From the NCBI GenBank assembly GCA_963715625.1, contig OY970260.1, forward strand, positions 2,930,874 to 2,994,873: a stretch of 64,000 nt of DNA, given 5' to 3'. Within the stretch, counting starts at the first letter, position 1, and every line of letters starts with the position of its first letter. Under the pieces are notes generated by a model that saw nothing but the letters and a program-made list of their open reading frames with translations, was not told the origin of the DNA and did no database searches. This DNA is from VRUE01 sp963715625. Lineage in GTDB: Bacteria; Actinomycetota; Thermoleophilia; Solirubrobacterales; 70-9. Positions 47,723 through 58,783 of the stretch are shown here, piece after piece. The position numbers and the translations under genes are program-made.

Positions 47723-48383
47723 GGTGCGGGTCGCGGTGGCGGAGGGCGTGCTCGACGCGAATGAGACGATCGCGCGGGCCAACCGCGAGGACTTCGATCG
47801 CCACGGGGTTCGCGTCCTCAACCTGATGAGCGCCCCCGGCGCCGGCAAGACGGCGCTGCTGGAGCGGGCGATCGAGGCCGGGCTGGGAGAGACCCGGATC
47901 GGGGTGCTGGAGGGCGACGTGCAGGGCAGCCTCGACGCCGACCGGATCGCCCACCTGCACGTCCCCGTCGTCCAGCTCAACACCGATCCCGGCTTCGGCG
48001 GCGAGTGCCACCTCGACGCCAACATGGTCCGTTCGGCGATCGGGGAGCTGCCGCTGGCGGAGATCGACCTGCTGGCGATCGAGAACGTCGGCAACCTCGT
48101 CTGCCCGGCCGAGTTCCGCGTCGGCGAGGACGCGCGGGCGATGGTCTGCTCGGTCGCCGAGGGCGAGGACAAGCCGCTCAAGTACCCGCTGATGTTCCGC
48201 TCCTGCGAGCTGATCTGCGTCAACAAGGTCAACCTCCTGCCCCACATCGAGTTCGACCTCGAACAGCTGCTGGCCAACATCGAGGCGGTCAACCCCGGCG
48301 CCACGGTGCTGACGACGAGCGCCCGCACGGGCGAGGGGGTCGAGGACTGGGTCGAGTGGCTGACGTCGCTCGTCGCCGGGTAG
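47715..48383 (+). CDS. hypB: HypB nickel-insertion GTPase
   Basis: 222 residues from the GTG at 47715 (VHRVRVAVAEGVLDANETIA). SIMIBI GTPase: Walker A LMSAPGAGKTALLERA, EGDVQGSLDADRI, the conserved Cys/His in NTDPGFGGECHLDANMV, NVGNLVCPAEF, and NKVNLLP for base recognition. It lacks the N-terminal CxxCGC and His-rich nickel-storage region, so it depends on HypA and the NiCoT importer. It overlaps hypF by 28 bp. Confidence 0.95.
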   Translation: MHRVRVAVAEGVLDANETIARANREDFDRHGVRVLNLMSAPGAGKTALLERAIEAGLGETRIGVLEGDVQGSLDADRIAHLHVPVVQLNTDPGFGGECHLDANMVRSAIGELPLAEIDLLAIENVGNLVCPAEFRVGEDARAMVCSVAEGEDKPLKYPLMFRSCELICVNKVNLLPHIEFDLEQLLANIEAVNPGATVLTTSARTGEGVEDWVEWLTSLVAG

Positions 48384-50680
48384 CGGCCCGCGTCGGGGGC
48401 ACGGTCCAGGGGGTCGGCTTCCGGCCCTTCGCCCACCGCCTCGCAGCCGAGCTGGGCCTGGCCGGTTACGTCCTCAACGGCCCCGCGGGGGTCGAGCTGG
48501 AGGTCGAGGGCGACCCCGGCCGGGTTTCCGAGTTCCTCGCCCGGCTCGCCTCCGAGGCGCCGCCGCTCGCCGCCGTCGAGGCGGTGGAGACCGCGGAGCT
48601 GGAGGCCAGCGGGGAGCGCGGCTTCCGCATCGTCGCCTCGCGGAGCGCGGGGGGCCTCGCGGCTCCGGTTCCGCCCGACGTCGCCACCTGCGACGCGTGC
48701 CTGGCGGAGCTCTTCGACCCGGCCGACCGCCGCCACCGCTACCCGTTCCTCAATTGCACCGAGTGCGGGCCGCGCTTCACGATCGTCCGCGCGGTGCCCT
48801 ACGACCGGGCACAGACGACGATGGCCGGGTTCGAGATGTGCGCGGCCTGCCGGGCCGAGTACGAGGATCCGGCCGACCGCCGCTTCCACGCCGAGCCCAA
48901 CGCCTGTCCCGAGTGCGGGCCGCGGGCGCGGCTGCTCGACCCGGGCGGCGAGCCGCTGCCGGCCGGGCCCCACGGCGACGCGGTTGCCGCCGCGGCGGCG
49001 CTGCTGGCCGAGGGCGCGATCGTCGCGGTCAAGGGCGTCGGCGGCTACCACCTCGCCTGCCACGCCGGCGACGAGCGGGCGGTGGCCGAGCTGCGCGCCC
49101 GCAAGCGCCGCGAGGGCAAGCCGTTCGCGCTGCTTGCCGCCGACCTCGCCGCGGCCGGTGAGCTGGTCGAGCTGGGCGCCGCCGAGGAGAGGCTGCTCGC
49201 CGGGCGCGAGCGGCCGATCGTGCTGGCGCCCCGCCGTCCCGGCGCCGCGGTCGCCGCTTCCGTCGCGCCCGGCTGCGTCGACCTCGGCACGATGCTGCCG
49301 CACTCCCCCCTGCACCACCTGCTCGCCGCCGACGCCGGCGAGCCGCTGGTGATGACCTCGGGCAACCTCGCCGAGGAGCCGATCGCCTTCCGCGACGCCG
49401 AGGCGCTCGAGCGGCTCGGGCCGCTCGCCGACGCCCTCCTCGTCCACGACCGCGAAATCGAGGCCCGCGCCGAGGACTCGGTCGTTCGCGCGCTCTCCGG
49501 CGTCGCCGAGCGCTCGGCGCCGCTGATGCTGCGCCGCTCGCGCGGCTACGTGCCGGCGCCGATCGCGCTGGCACCCGCGGCGCGCCGGCCGCTGCTCGCC
49601 TGCGGAGCCGAGCTGAAGTCGACCTTCTGCCTCGCCGACGCAGACCGCGCCTGGGTCGGCCCCCACCAGGGCGACCTGCGCGGCTACGAGGCGCTGCTCT
49701 CATTCCGCCGCGGGGTCGGGCACCTCGAACGCCTGCTCTCGCTCGCCCCCGAGCTCGTCGCCCACGACCTCCACCCCGACTACCTCTCGACCCGCTACGC
49801 CCTGGAGCGCGAGGGCGTCGAGACGATCGCCGTCCAGCACCACCACGCCCACCTCGCCGCCTGCCTGGCCGAGCACGGTGCGGTGGGAAAGGCGGTCGGG
49901 GCGATCTTCGACGGCGCCGGCCTCGGCTCCGACGGCACGGCCTGGGGCGGTGAGATCCTGGTCGGCGGCGACGCCTCCTGCGAGCGGGCCGGGATGCTGC
50001 GCCCGCTGCCGCTGCCGGGAGGCGATGCCGCCGCGCGCGAGCCGTGGCGGATGGCGTGCGCCTGGCTGGCTGCGGCGAGCGGCGAGGCCGTACCACCGAT
50101 CCCGCCGGCGCTGGCGGAAGAGGTGGCGCCGCCCGAGTGGGAGGCCGTCGCCGCCCTCGCCCGCGGCGGGCCGGCCTCGCCGCCCACGAGCAGCGCCGGC
50201 CGCCTCTTCGACGCGGTCGCCGCCCTCGCCGGGCTCCGCGCCCGCTCGCTCTTCGAGGGCCAGGCGGCGATGGAGCTGGAGGCCTCGGCGAGACCCGAGG
50301 AGCGCGGCGCCTACCCGCTCGACCTGGTCGAGGAGAGCGGGCCGGACGGCGCGGCGGCGCTCGTCCTCGACCCGCGGGAGACGATCCGCGCCCTCGCCGC
50401 CGAGCTCGAGGCCGGAGTCGCGCTCGGCGACGTCTCCGCCCGCTTCCACAACGGGCTCGCGGCGGCGACCGCCTCGGCCTGCCTGGCGGCGGCCGAGGCG
50501 CACGGCCTCGGCACCGCCGTCCTCTCCGGCGGCGTCTTCCAGAACCGGCTGCTGCTCGAGCGCACCGCCGAGAGCCTGCGCGCCGCCGGCCTCCGCGTCC
50601 TCGTACCCGAACGGCTCCCCCCCAACGACGGCGGCATCTCCTACGGCCAGGCCGCCGTCGCCGCGGCCGCCAGCGGGTAG
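48356..50680 (+). CDS. hypF: HypF carbamoyltransferase
   Basis: 774 residues. Acylphosphatase domain (GGTVQGVGFRPFAHRLAAEL), two zinc-finger pairs (CDACLAELFDPADRRHRYPF, NCTECGPRFTIVRAVPYDRA, CAACRAEYEDP, CPECGPRARLL), a YrdC domain (KGVGGYHLACHAGDERAVAE) and a Kae1-like carbamoyl-transfer domain (QHHHAHLAACLAEHG, GGEILVGG, GGVFQNRLL). Makes carbamoyl-AMP and loads HypE. The GTG at 48356 lies inside hypB, giving VADVARRRVAARVGGTVQGV. Confidence 0.96.
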   Translation: MADVARRRVAARVGGTVQGVGFRPFAHRLAAELGLAGYVLNGPAGVELEVEGDPGRVSEFLARLASEAPPLAAVEAVETAELEASGERGFRIVASRSAGGLAAPVPPDVATCDACLAELFDPADRRHRYPFLNCTECGPRFTIVRAVPYDRAQTTMAGFEMCAACRAEYEDPADRRFHAEPNACPECGPRARLLDPGGEPLPAGPHGDAVAAAAALLAEGAIVAVKGVGGYHLACHAGDERAVAELRARKRREGKPFALLAADLAAAGELVELGAAEERLLAGRERPIVLAPRRPGAAVAASVAPGCVDLGTMLPHSPLHHLLAADAGEPLVMTSGNLAEEPIAFRDAEALERLGPLADALLVHDREIEARAEDSVVRALSGVAERSAPLMLRRSRGYVPAPIALAPAARRPLLACGAELKSTFCLADADRAWVGPHQGDLRGYEALLSFRRGVGHLERLLSLAPELVAHDLHPDYLSTRYALEREGVETIAVQHHHAHLAACLAEHGAVGKAVGAIFDGAGLGSDGTAWGGEILVGGDASCERAGMLRPLPLPGGDAAAREPWRMACAWLAAASGEAVPPIPPALAEEVAPPEWEAVAALARGGPASPPTSSAGRLFDAVAALAGLRARSLFEGQAAMELEASARPEERGAYPLDLVEESGPDGAAALVLDPRETIRALAAELEAGVALGDVSARFHNGLAAATASACLAAAEAHGLGTAVLSGGVFQNRLLLERTAESLRAAGLRVLVPERLPPNDGGISYGQAAVAAAASG

Positions 50681-50689
50681 ATTGCGGCG

Positions 50690-51739
50690 ATGGACGCCGA
50701 GGAGCGCCGCCGGCTCTGCCTCATCGGCCTCGCAGTGCTCGCCCTGCACGCGGCCGGCTTCTTCATCCTCCTCGTCCTCGTCGTGCCCCATGACTACGGG
50801 CTGGCGACGGGTGGCGCCTTCGGGCTCGGCACCGGCATCACCGCCTACACCCTAGGGCTTCGCCACGCCTTCGACGCCGACCACATCGGTGCCATCGACA
50901 ACACGACCCGCAAGCTGATGGACGAAGGCCAGCGGCCGCTCAGCGTCGGCTTCTTCTTCTCCCTCGGCCACTCGACGGTCGTCGTCGCGCTCGGCGTCCT
51001 GGTCGCGCTGGGGGTGCGCGGGTTGAGCGACTCGGTTCACGACGGCGGCTCGAGCCTGCACCAGGCGGCCGGCCTCCTCGGCCCGCTCGTCTCGGGCTCC
51101 TTCCTGCTGCTGATCGGGTTGGTCAACCTGGCCGTCCTCGCCAACCTCGCCGGCGTCTTCCGCCGCATGCGGCGCGGGGAGTACGACGAGGCCGAGCTCG
51201 AACGGACGCTCGCCTCCCGCGGGCTGATGGGTCGCTTCTACGGCCGCGCCGCGAGGGCGGTGAGCCGGCCCTGGCAGATGTATCCGCTGGGCCTTCTCTT
51301 CGGGCTCGGCTTCGACACCGCGACCGAGGTGGCGCTGCTGGTGCTGGCAGGCGGCGCAGGCGGCGCCGGGCTGCCGTTCTACGCCGTCCTCTGCCTGCCG
51401 ATCCTCTTCGCCGCCGGGATGACGCTGCTCGACAGCGCTGACGGCGCCTTCATGAGCTTCGCCTACGGCTGGGCCTTCTTGCGGCCGGCACGCAAGGTCT
51501 TCTACAACCTCACGGTCACCGGCCTCTCGGTGGCGGTGGCGCTGCTGGTCGGCGCGATCGAGCTGCTCGCGGTGCTGGCCGGAGGGCTCGGCCTCAGCGG
51601 CGCGCCCTGGGCCTGGGTGCAGGCCGTCGACCTCAACCAGGCCGGCTTCGCCGTCACCGCCCTCTTCGCTCTTACCTGGGCGGTGGCGCTGCTCGTCTGG
51701 CACCTCGGCCGGCTGGAACCCGCTGAGACAGGCTCATAG
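50690..51739 (+). CDS. NiCoT-family nickel/cobalt permease
   Basis: 349 residues, eight helices. The signature RHAFDADHIGAIDNTTRKLM lies in helix 2, FSLGHSTVVV in helix 3, and GFDTATEVALL and AAGMTLLDSADGAFM complete the HoxN/NixA set. As last gene of the block, 10 bp after hypF, it supplies Ni2+ for hydrogenase maturation. The HHHA-type preference cannot be read, but context favours nickel. Confidence 0.94.
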   Translation: MDAEERRRLCLIGLAVLALHAAGFFILLVLVVPHDYGLATGGAFGLGTGITAYTLGLRHAFDADHIGAIDNTTRKLMDEGQRPLSVGFFFSLGHSTVVVALGVLVALGVRGLSDSVHDGGSSLHQAAGLLGPLVSGSFLLLIGLVNLAVLANLAGVFRRMRRGEYDEAELERTLASRGLMGRFYGRAARAVSRPWQMYPLGLLFGLGFDTATEVALLVLAGGAGGAGLPFYAVLCLPILFAAGMTLLDSADGAFMSFAYGWAFLRPARKVFYNLTVTGLSVAVALLVGAIELLAVLAGGLGLSGAPWAWVQAVDLNQAGFAVTALFALTWAVALLVWHLGRLEPAETGS

Positions 51740-51899
51740 ACGCTCGATGCTGCGGGAACCTCTCATGCCGGGGTGTGGGTTTTCCCCGATGGCACCGGTC
51801 GGATCGCGACATAGATTCATGGCAGAAAGAGCGCACAGCCGCAGCGCCGGCCTCAGGCGAGCTCGAGGCGGCGTCGGCAACGAAAGAGGAGGCGGAAAA

Positions 51900-52223
51900 A
51901 TGACCACCACAACGCAGAAAGCCAAAAAGGAGGCGGGGTCCGATCGCGATGCGGTCGGGAAGACCACCGAGTTGTCCGAGCAGGTGCTCGGGCAGATCAA
52001 AGAGAGCCAGGAAAGCGCGATCGAGGCGGTTCGCAGGTTCATGGAGTCCGTCGATGACGCATTGCCGCCGCACGGCGAGGGAGAGAGTCGCTCGCGCCGT
52101 CAGGAGGTGATCGACTCAGCGCTCGAGATGTCCGAGAGGCTGGTCAAGACGCAGTACGATTTCCTCACCAACGTCGTGCGCAGCGCCGGCGAGGCGCTGG
52201 GGGCGTCGGGCAAGAAGGGCTAG
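51900..52223 (+). CDS. Small helical (phasin-like) protein, unknown
   Basis: 107 residues from the ATG at 51900, with AGAGGAGG 8-15 nt upstream. Lys/Thr-rich N-terminus, then long amphipathic helices: TELSEQVLGQIKESQESAIE and EVIDSALEMSERLVKTQYDF, ending FLTNVVRSAGEALGAS. The heptad-like pattern and QYDFLTNVV-type end resemble phasins, but no PHA genes are near, so the assignment is tentative. The 160 bp upstream hold its promoter region with no recognised motif. Confidence 0.6.
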   Translation: MTTTTQKAKKEAGSDRDAVGKTTELSEQVLGQIKESQESAIEAVRRFMESVDDALPPHGEGESRSRRQEVIDSALEMSERLVKTQYDFLTNVVRSAGEALGASGKKG

Positions 52224-52274
52224 CCGGAGCAAGGCGATGGTTAGACCGTCCAAACATCCATCCGGGAGGCTGGT

Positions 52275-53177
52275 GTGAGCAAGTTCGAGGTCAAGACCGA
52301 GGAGCTCCACGGCCGCCCGCTGACCTACGCCGAGGCCGGCGAGGGTCCCGTCCTGCTCCTGATCCACGGGATGGGCGGGAACTTCGAGAACTGGGCGGAG
52401 GTGATCGAGCCGCTGGCGCGGACGCACACCGTGATCGCCCCCGACCTGCCCGGCCACGGCGCCTCGGCGCCGGGCGGCGGCGACTACTCGGTGGGGGCGC
52501 TGGCCTCGGTGCTGAGGGACCTGCTGATCGCGCTGGACAAGCCCCGGGTGACCCTCGTCGGCCACTCGCTCGGGGGCGGGATCGCGATGCAGTTCTCCTA
52601 CCAGTTCCCGGAGATGATCGAGCGCCTCGTCCTCGTCTCGAGCGGCGGCCTCGGGCCCGAGGTGAGCCCGGTCCTGCGCGCGGCGGCGCTGCCGGGCGCC
52701 GACATCTTCATCGCGACCACCGCCGACATCGGACAGCGGGTCGGGCCGCTGGTCGGGCGGGCGCTCGCGGCGATCGGGTTGCGGCCCAACGCCGACGTGG
52801 CCGAGGTCCTGCGCGGATACGGCACGCTCACGGACCCCGCCCGCCGCGCCGCCTTCCTGGCGACCGTGCGAGCGGTGATCGGGACCGGTGGGCAACGGGT
52901 CGACGCCACCGACCGCCTCTACCTCGCCGAGGCCGTGCCGGTGCTGATCGTCTGGGGCGCCCGCGACAAGATCATCCCCGCCCACCACGGCGAGGACGCG
53001 CACCGTCACATCCCGGGGAGCCGCCTCGAGGTCTTCGAGGACGTCGGCCACCTGCCCCAGATCGAGGCGCCGCTGCGCTTCGTCCTCGCCCTCGAAGAGT
53101 TCCTCGCGGAGACGGAGCCGGCGAGCCTCGACCGCGAGGACTGGAACGCCCTGCTCCAGGAGCGCGACGCCGCTTGA
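52275..53177 (+). CDS. Alpha/beta hydrolase
   Basis: 300 residues. LLLIHGMGGNFENWAEVIEP, DLPGHGASAPGG, elbow VGHSLGGGIAMQFSYQFPEM, acid WGARDKIIPAHHG, His EDVGHLPQIEAP. C-C hydrolase/epoxide-hydrolase-like. Substrate not inferable. Unlike the two RdmC-like paralogues here it has GHSLGG and a DLPGHG loop. GTG start at 52275 with GGGAGG upstream. Confidence 0.85.
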   Translation: MSKFEVKTEELHGRPLTYAEAGEGPVLLLIHGMGGNFENWAEVIEPLARTHTVIAPDLPGHGASAPGGGDYSVGALASVLRDLLIALDKPRVTLVGHSLGGGIAMQFSYQFPEMIERLVLVSSGGLGPEVSPVLRAAALPGADIFIATTADIGQRVGPLVGRALAAIGLRPNADVAEVLRGYGTLTDPARRAAFLATVRAVIGTGGQRVDATDRLYLAEAVPVLIVWGARDKIIPAHHGEDAHRHIPGSRLEVFEDVGHLPQIEAPLRFVLALEEFLAETEPASLDREDWNALLQERDAA

Positions 53178-53258
53178 CCGGGCAGACTCAGCCAGAATCC
53201 CGGCGGCACTGCCGGACACGCTAGGCAAGCGAGGTTACGGCGAGTAGCCTGGAGGGCG

Positions 53259-54701
53259 ATGGCGACCGTGACCGCGCGGGAGGTGCAGGTTCCGCCGCTT
53301 TCGCTGGAGCGAATGCGGGTGCTGATCGACGACGAGGACTGGAGCCGGCTCGAAGCGGGGCTGGATCTGGGGCGCTCGCTGCTCGCCGAGCGCCAGCTCT
53401 GGAACGTCAACTCGACCGCGGCCGGCGGCGGCGTGGCCGAGATGCTGTGGTCCTGGGTCGGGCTGGCCCGCGGGCTCGACATCGCGATGCGCTGGTTGAC
53501 GATCTCCGGGGCGCCGGACTTCTTCGCCCTGACCAAGCGCCTCCACAACCGCCTGCACGGCGAGGACGGCGGCGGCGAGTTCGGAAGCGCGGAGCGCGAC
53601 CTCTACGAGCGGGTCACCCGCGCCAACGCGGAGGCGGTCCTCGCCGCGACCGGCCCCCGCGACATCGTCTTCCTCCACGACCCGCAGACGGCGGGGCTGG
53701 TCCCCCACATCGCCGGGACCGGCCGCACCGTGGTCTGGCGCTGCCACATCGGCGCCGACGAGGTCAACGAGAACAGCCGCGCCGGTTGGGAGTTCCTCGC
53801 GCCGTACGTGACGAAGGCCGACGCCTGTGTCTTCTCGCGCGACGCCTTCGTGCCCGACGTATGCCGCGAGAGCGGAATCCCGATCGCGATCGTGCCGCCG
53901 TCGATAGACGGGCTCTCGCCGAAGAACCAGGAGATGGGGAAGAGACAGGTGGAGGCGATCCTGCGCCACACCGGGCTGCTCGCCGAGGACCGCCGAAACG
54001 GCGCCGAGGCCGTCTTCACCCGCCCCGAGGGAGGGACCGCCAGGGTCGAGCGCCACTGCGAGGTGATCACCGGCGGCTTCCTGCCCCGGCCCGAGACGCC
54101 CCTGGTGGTGCAGGTCTCGCGCTGGGACCGGCTCAAGGACCCGATCGGGGTGATGCGGGGCTTCGCCGCCGCGATCCCGGGCGACGCGCCGCCGCACCTG
54201 ATCCTCGCCGGCCCCAGCCTCGACTCTGTCGCCGACGACCCCGACGGCGTCGCCGTGCTGAGGGAGGTCGAGGAAGCCTGGCGGGGTCTCGCGCCGCCGG
54301 TCCGCAACCGCGTCCACCTGGCCTGCCTGCCGATGGACGACCTGCAGGAGAACGCGGCGATCGTCAACGCCCTCCAGCGCCAGGCCACGATCGTCGTGCA
54401 GAAGAGCCTCAAGGAGGGGTTCGGGCTGACCGTGACCGAGGCGATGTGGAAGGCGCGGCCGGTGATCGCCAGCGCCACCGGCGGCATCTGCGACCAGATC
54501 GAGGACGGCGTCACCGGCCTGCTGCTGCCCGACCCGTTCGACCTCGCGGCCTTCGGCGCGGCGACCCGGGGGCTGCTCGAGGAGCCGGAGCGGGCACGCG
54601 AGATCGGCCTCGCGGCGCACGAGAGCGTGCGCTCCTCCTTCCTCGAGAACCGCCACACGCTCCAGTACGTGGACCTGCTCGGGCGCCTGCTGGCGCGGTG
54701 A
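53259..54701 (+). CDS. treT: TreT-like trehalose synthase (GT4 glycosyltransferase)
   Basis: 480 residues. Retaining GT-B glycosyltransferase that joins NDP-glucose and glucose into trehalose. The N-terminal domain has NVNSTAAGGGVAEMLWSWVG (donor-side glycine loop), VWRCHIGADEVNEN and KADACVFSRDAFVP. The C-terminal domain has VSRWDRLKDPIGVMRGF, NALQRQATIVVQKSLKEGFG and LTVTEAMWKARPVIASATGG, holding the E-x7-E pair. This NSTAxGGGVAE block is diagnostic for TreT or trehalose phosphorylase. Probably stress osmolyte synthesis. It precedes ppdK by 50 bp. Confidence 0.85.
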   Translation: MATVTAREVQVPPLSLERMRVLIDDEDWSRLEAGLDLGRSLLAERQLWNVNSTAAGGGVAEMLWSWVGLARGLDIAMRWLTISGAPDFFALTKRLHNRLHGEDGGGEFGSAERDLYERVTRANAEAVLAATGPRDIVFLHDPQTAGLVPHIAGTGRTVVWRCHIGADEVNENSRAGWEFLAPYVTKADACVFSRDAFVPDVCRESGIPIAIVPPSIDGLSPKNQEMGKRQVEAILRHTGLLAEDRRNGAEAVFTRPEGGTARVERHCEVITGGFLPRPETPLVVQVSRWDRLKDPIGVMRGFAAAIPGDAPPHLILAGPSLDSVADDPDGVAVLREVEEAWRGLAPPVRNRVHLACLPMDDLQENAAIVNALQRQATIVVQKSLKEGFGLTVTEAMWKARPVIASATGGICDQIEDGVTGLLLPDPFDLAAFGAATRGLLEEPERAREIGLAAHESVRSSFLENRHTLQYVDLLGRLLAR

Positions 54702-54751
54702 CGCAGGGAGCCTGGACACCCGGCGCCCCGACCCGCGAAGCTTCCCCACCG

Positions 54752-57406
<2,655 letters not shown>

Positions 57407-57409
57407 GGG

Positions 57410-57904
57410 TCAGGCCGGCGTGGCGGGACGCGCGGCGCGGCGTCGCTCGGCTTCCAGGCGGCGCTGTTCGTGCTCGACCTGGCGCTTGAGCTGGCGCAGG
57501 GTGCGCCGCATCTGCCGGCGCACCGCGTGGGCGGCCGCGACCTCCGTGAGCAGGCCGGCGATCCCGCCGCCGACGACGCCGTAGGCGAAGCGGTACTCGA
57601 CCCGCGTGCGGCCCGGGCGCTGCTCGCGGATCCGCCAGCGGCCGCGGTGGTCGACCCCCGTCACCGAGTGCCAGGCGATGTCGAAGGGCTCGTTCCACTC
57701 GACCATCTCGACCAAGCCGCCGACCTCGGCCGCGCCCACCCGGACCAAGATCCGGTAGCGGGCGCCGAGCCCGTTCGCCCTCTCCCCGGTCACCTCCCAG
57801 TGGGTGATCCCGGACATGAAGTGCAGGTAGTTCTCCGGGTCGGACAGGTAGTACCAGACCATCTCGGCGGGCGCCGCGACGACCGTCGACTCGTTGATCC
57901 TCAT
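57410..57904 (-). CDS. SRPBCC (START-like) lipid-binding protein
   Basis: 164 residues. Polyketide-cyclase/START fold: STVVAAPAEMVWYYLSDPEN at the start, then THWEVTGERANGLGARYRIL, WRIREQRPGRTRVEYRF and a long C-terminal helix with a basic tail (MRRTLRQLKRQVEHEQRR). Binds a hydrophobic ligand, perhaps carrying substrate for the neighbouring acyltransferase. The start overlaps the acyltransferase stop (ATGA). Third gene of a minus-strand operon. Confidence 0.8.
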   Translation of the reverse strand: MRINESTVVAAPAEMVWYYLSDPENYLHFMSGITHWEVTGERANGLGARYRILVRVGAAEVGGLVEMVEWNEPFDIAWHSVTGVDHRGRWRIREQRPGRTRVEYRFAYGVVGGGIAGLLTEVAAAHAVRRQMRRTLRQLKRQVEHEQRRLEAERRRAARPATPA

Positions 57905-58773
57905 CCGATCACCGGGAGGCGCCGCTCGGCGGCGAGGCCGTCCAGCGCCTCCTGCATCTGCGCGGTGACGTGGGCGTAGACCTCGTCCACGTCGGGGTCG
58001 GGACCGAACTCGCGCTCGAGGTCGATCGGTGGCAGCACCTCGATCGTGATCTTCGCCGGCAGGGGGATGTGGCCGGCGAAGTCGCCGACGTTCAGGCCCC
58101 AGGGCAGGGCGATGGAGATCGGCAGGACCTTGAGCCGCAGCAGCCTGTCGAGCCGCAGCGCCTTGGCGAGACCGGCGCCGCGGCTGAGGAAGAGAGCGGT
58201 CTCCTGGCCGCCGATCGAGACCACCGGGACGATCGGGACGCCGGCGTCGAGCGCCAGGCGGATGAAGCCCTTGCGGCCGGCGAAGTCGATCTTGCTGCCC
58301 TCCCAGCTCGGCCGGTGGGTCTCCCAGTCGCCACCCGGGTAGACGAGCACCGGGGCGCCGGCGGCGAGCGCCTGCTCGGCGTGCTCGTGCGAGGCGCTCA
58401 TCGTCCCCGACTTGCGCAGCATTTCGCCGGCGAAGGGCCAGGCGATCGCGAGGTTGTGGGCGAGCTGGTGGAAGGGCCGCTCGACACCGAAGTAGGTGGA
58501 GAAGGCGAGCGAGAAGACGAAGGTGTCGACGATGATGTTGCCGCCGGAGTGGTTGCCGACCAGCAGCACCGGGCGGTCGGCGGGGACGTTGCCGAGGTCG
58601 CGCACCTCGGCCCGGAAGTAGAAGGTCGAGAGCAGCCAGAGCAGCGGCAGCGCCTCGCGCAGGTAGTCGGGGTCGCGGTCCTCGAGGCGGGCGCTGAGCC
58701 GGTTGGAGACGCGCTGACGGACGAAGCGCATCGCTGAGGAGGCGATACCCCTTGACTCCTCGCGGTAGTACAT
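57901..58773 (-). CDS. PlsC-like acyltransferase
   Basis: 290 residues. Lysophospholipid-acyltransferase fold with VLLVGNHSGGNIIVDTFVFS in place of the NHx4D motif (here N-H-S-G-G-N, Asp further on), VYPGGDWETHRPSWEG for the FPEG-type block and GVPIVPVVSIGGQETALF. This NHSGG/YPGG form matches the diacylglycerol-acyltransferase-like branch of actinobacterial acyltransferases. Peripheral membrane protein. Downstream of the SCP2-hydrolase gene by 10 bp. Confidence 0.82.
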   Translation of the reverse strand: MYYREESRGIASSAMRFVRQRVSNRLSARLEDRDPDYLREALPLLWLLSTFYFRAEVRDLGNVPADRPVLLVGNHSGGNIIVDTFVFSLAFSTYFGVERPFHQLAHNLAIAWPFAGEMLRKSGTMSASHEHAEQALAAGAPVLVYPGGDWETHRPSWEGSKIDFAGRKGFIRLALDAGVPIVPVVSIGGQETALFLSRGAGLAKALRLDRLLRLKVLPISIALPWGLNVGDFAGHIPLPAKITIEVLPPIDLEREFGPDPDVDEVYAHVTAQMQEALDGLAAERRLPVIG

Positions 58774-58783
58774 CGCTCGAATC

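Noticed and set aside
51740..51899. Possible riboswitch or sigma-factor promoter upstream of the small helical protein
   Set aside because: No recognisable aptamer fold or convincing -35/-10 pair by eye.
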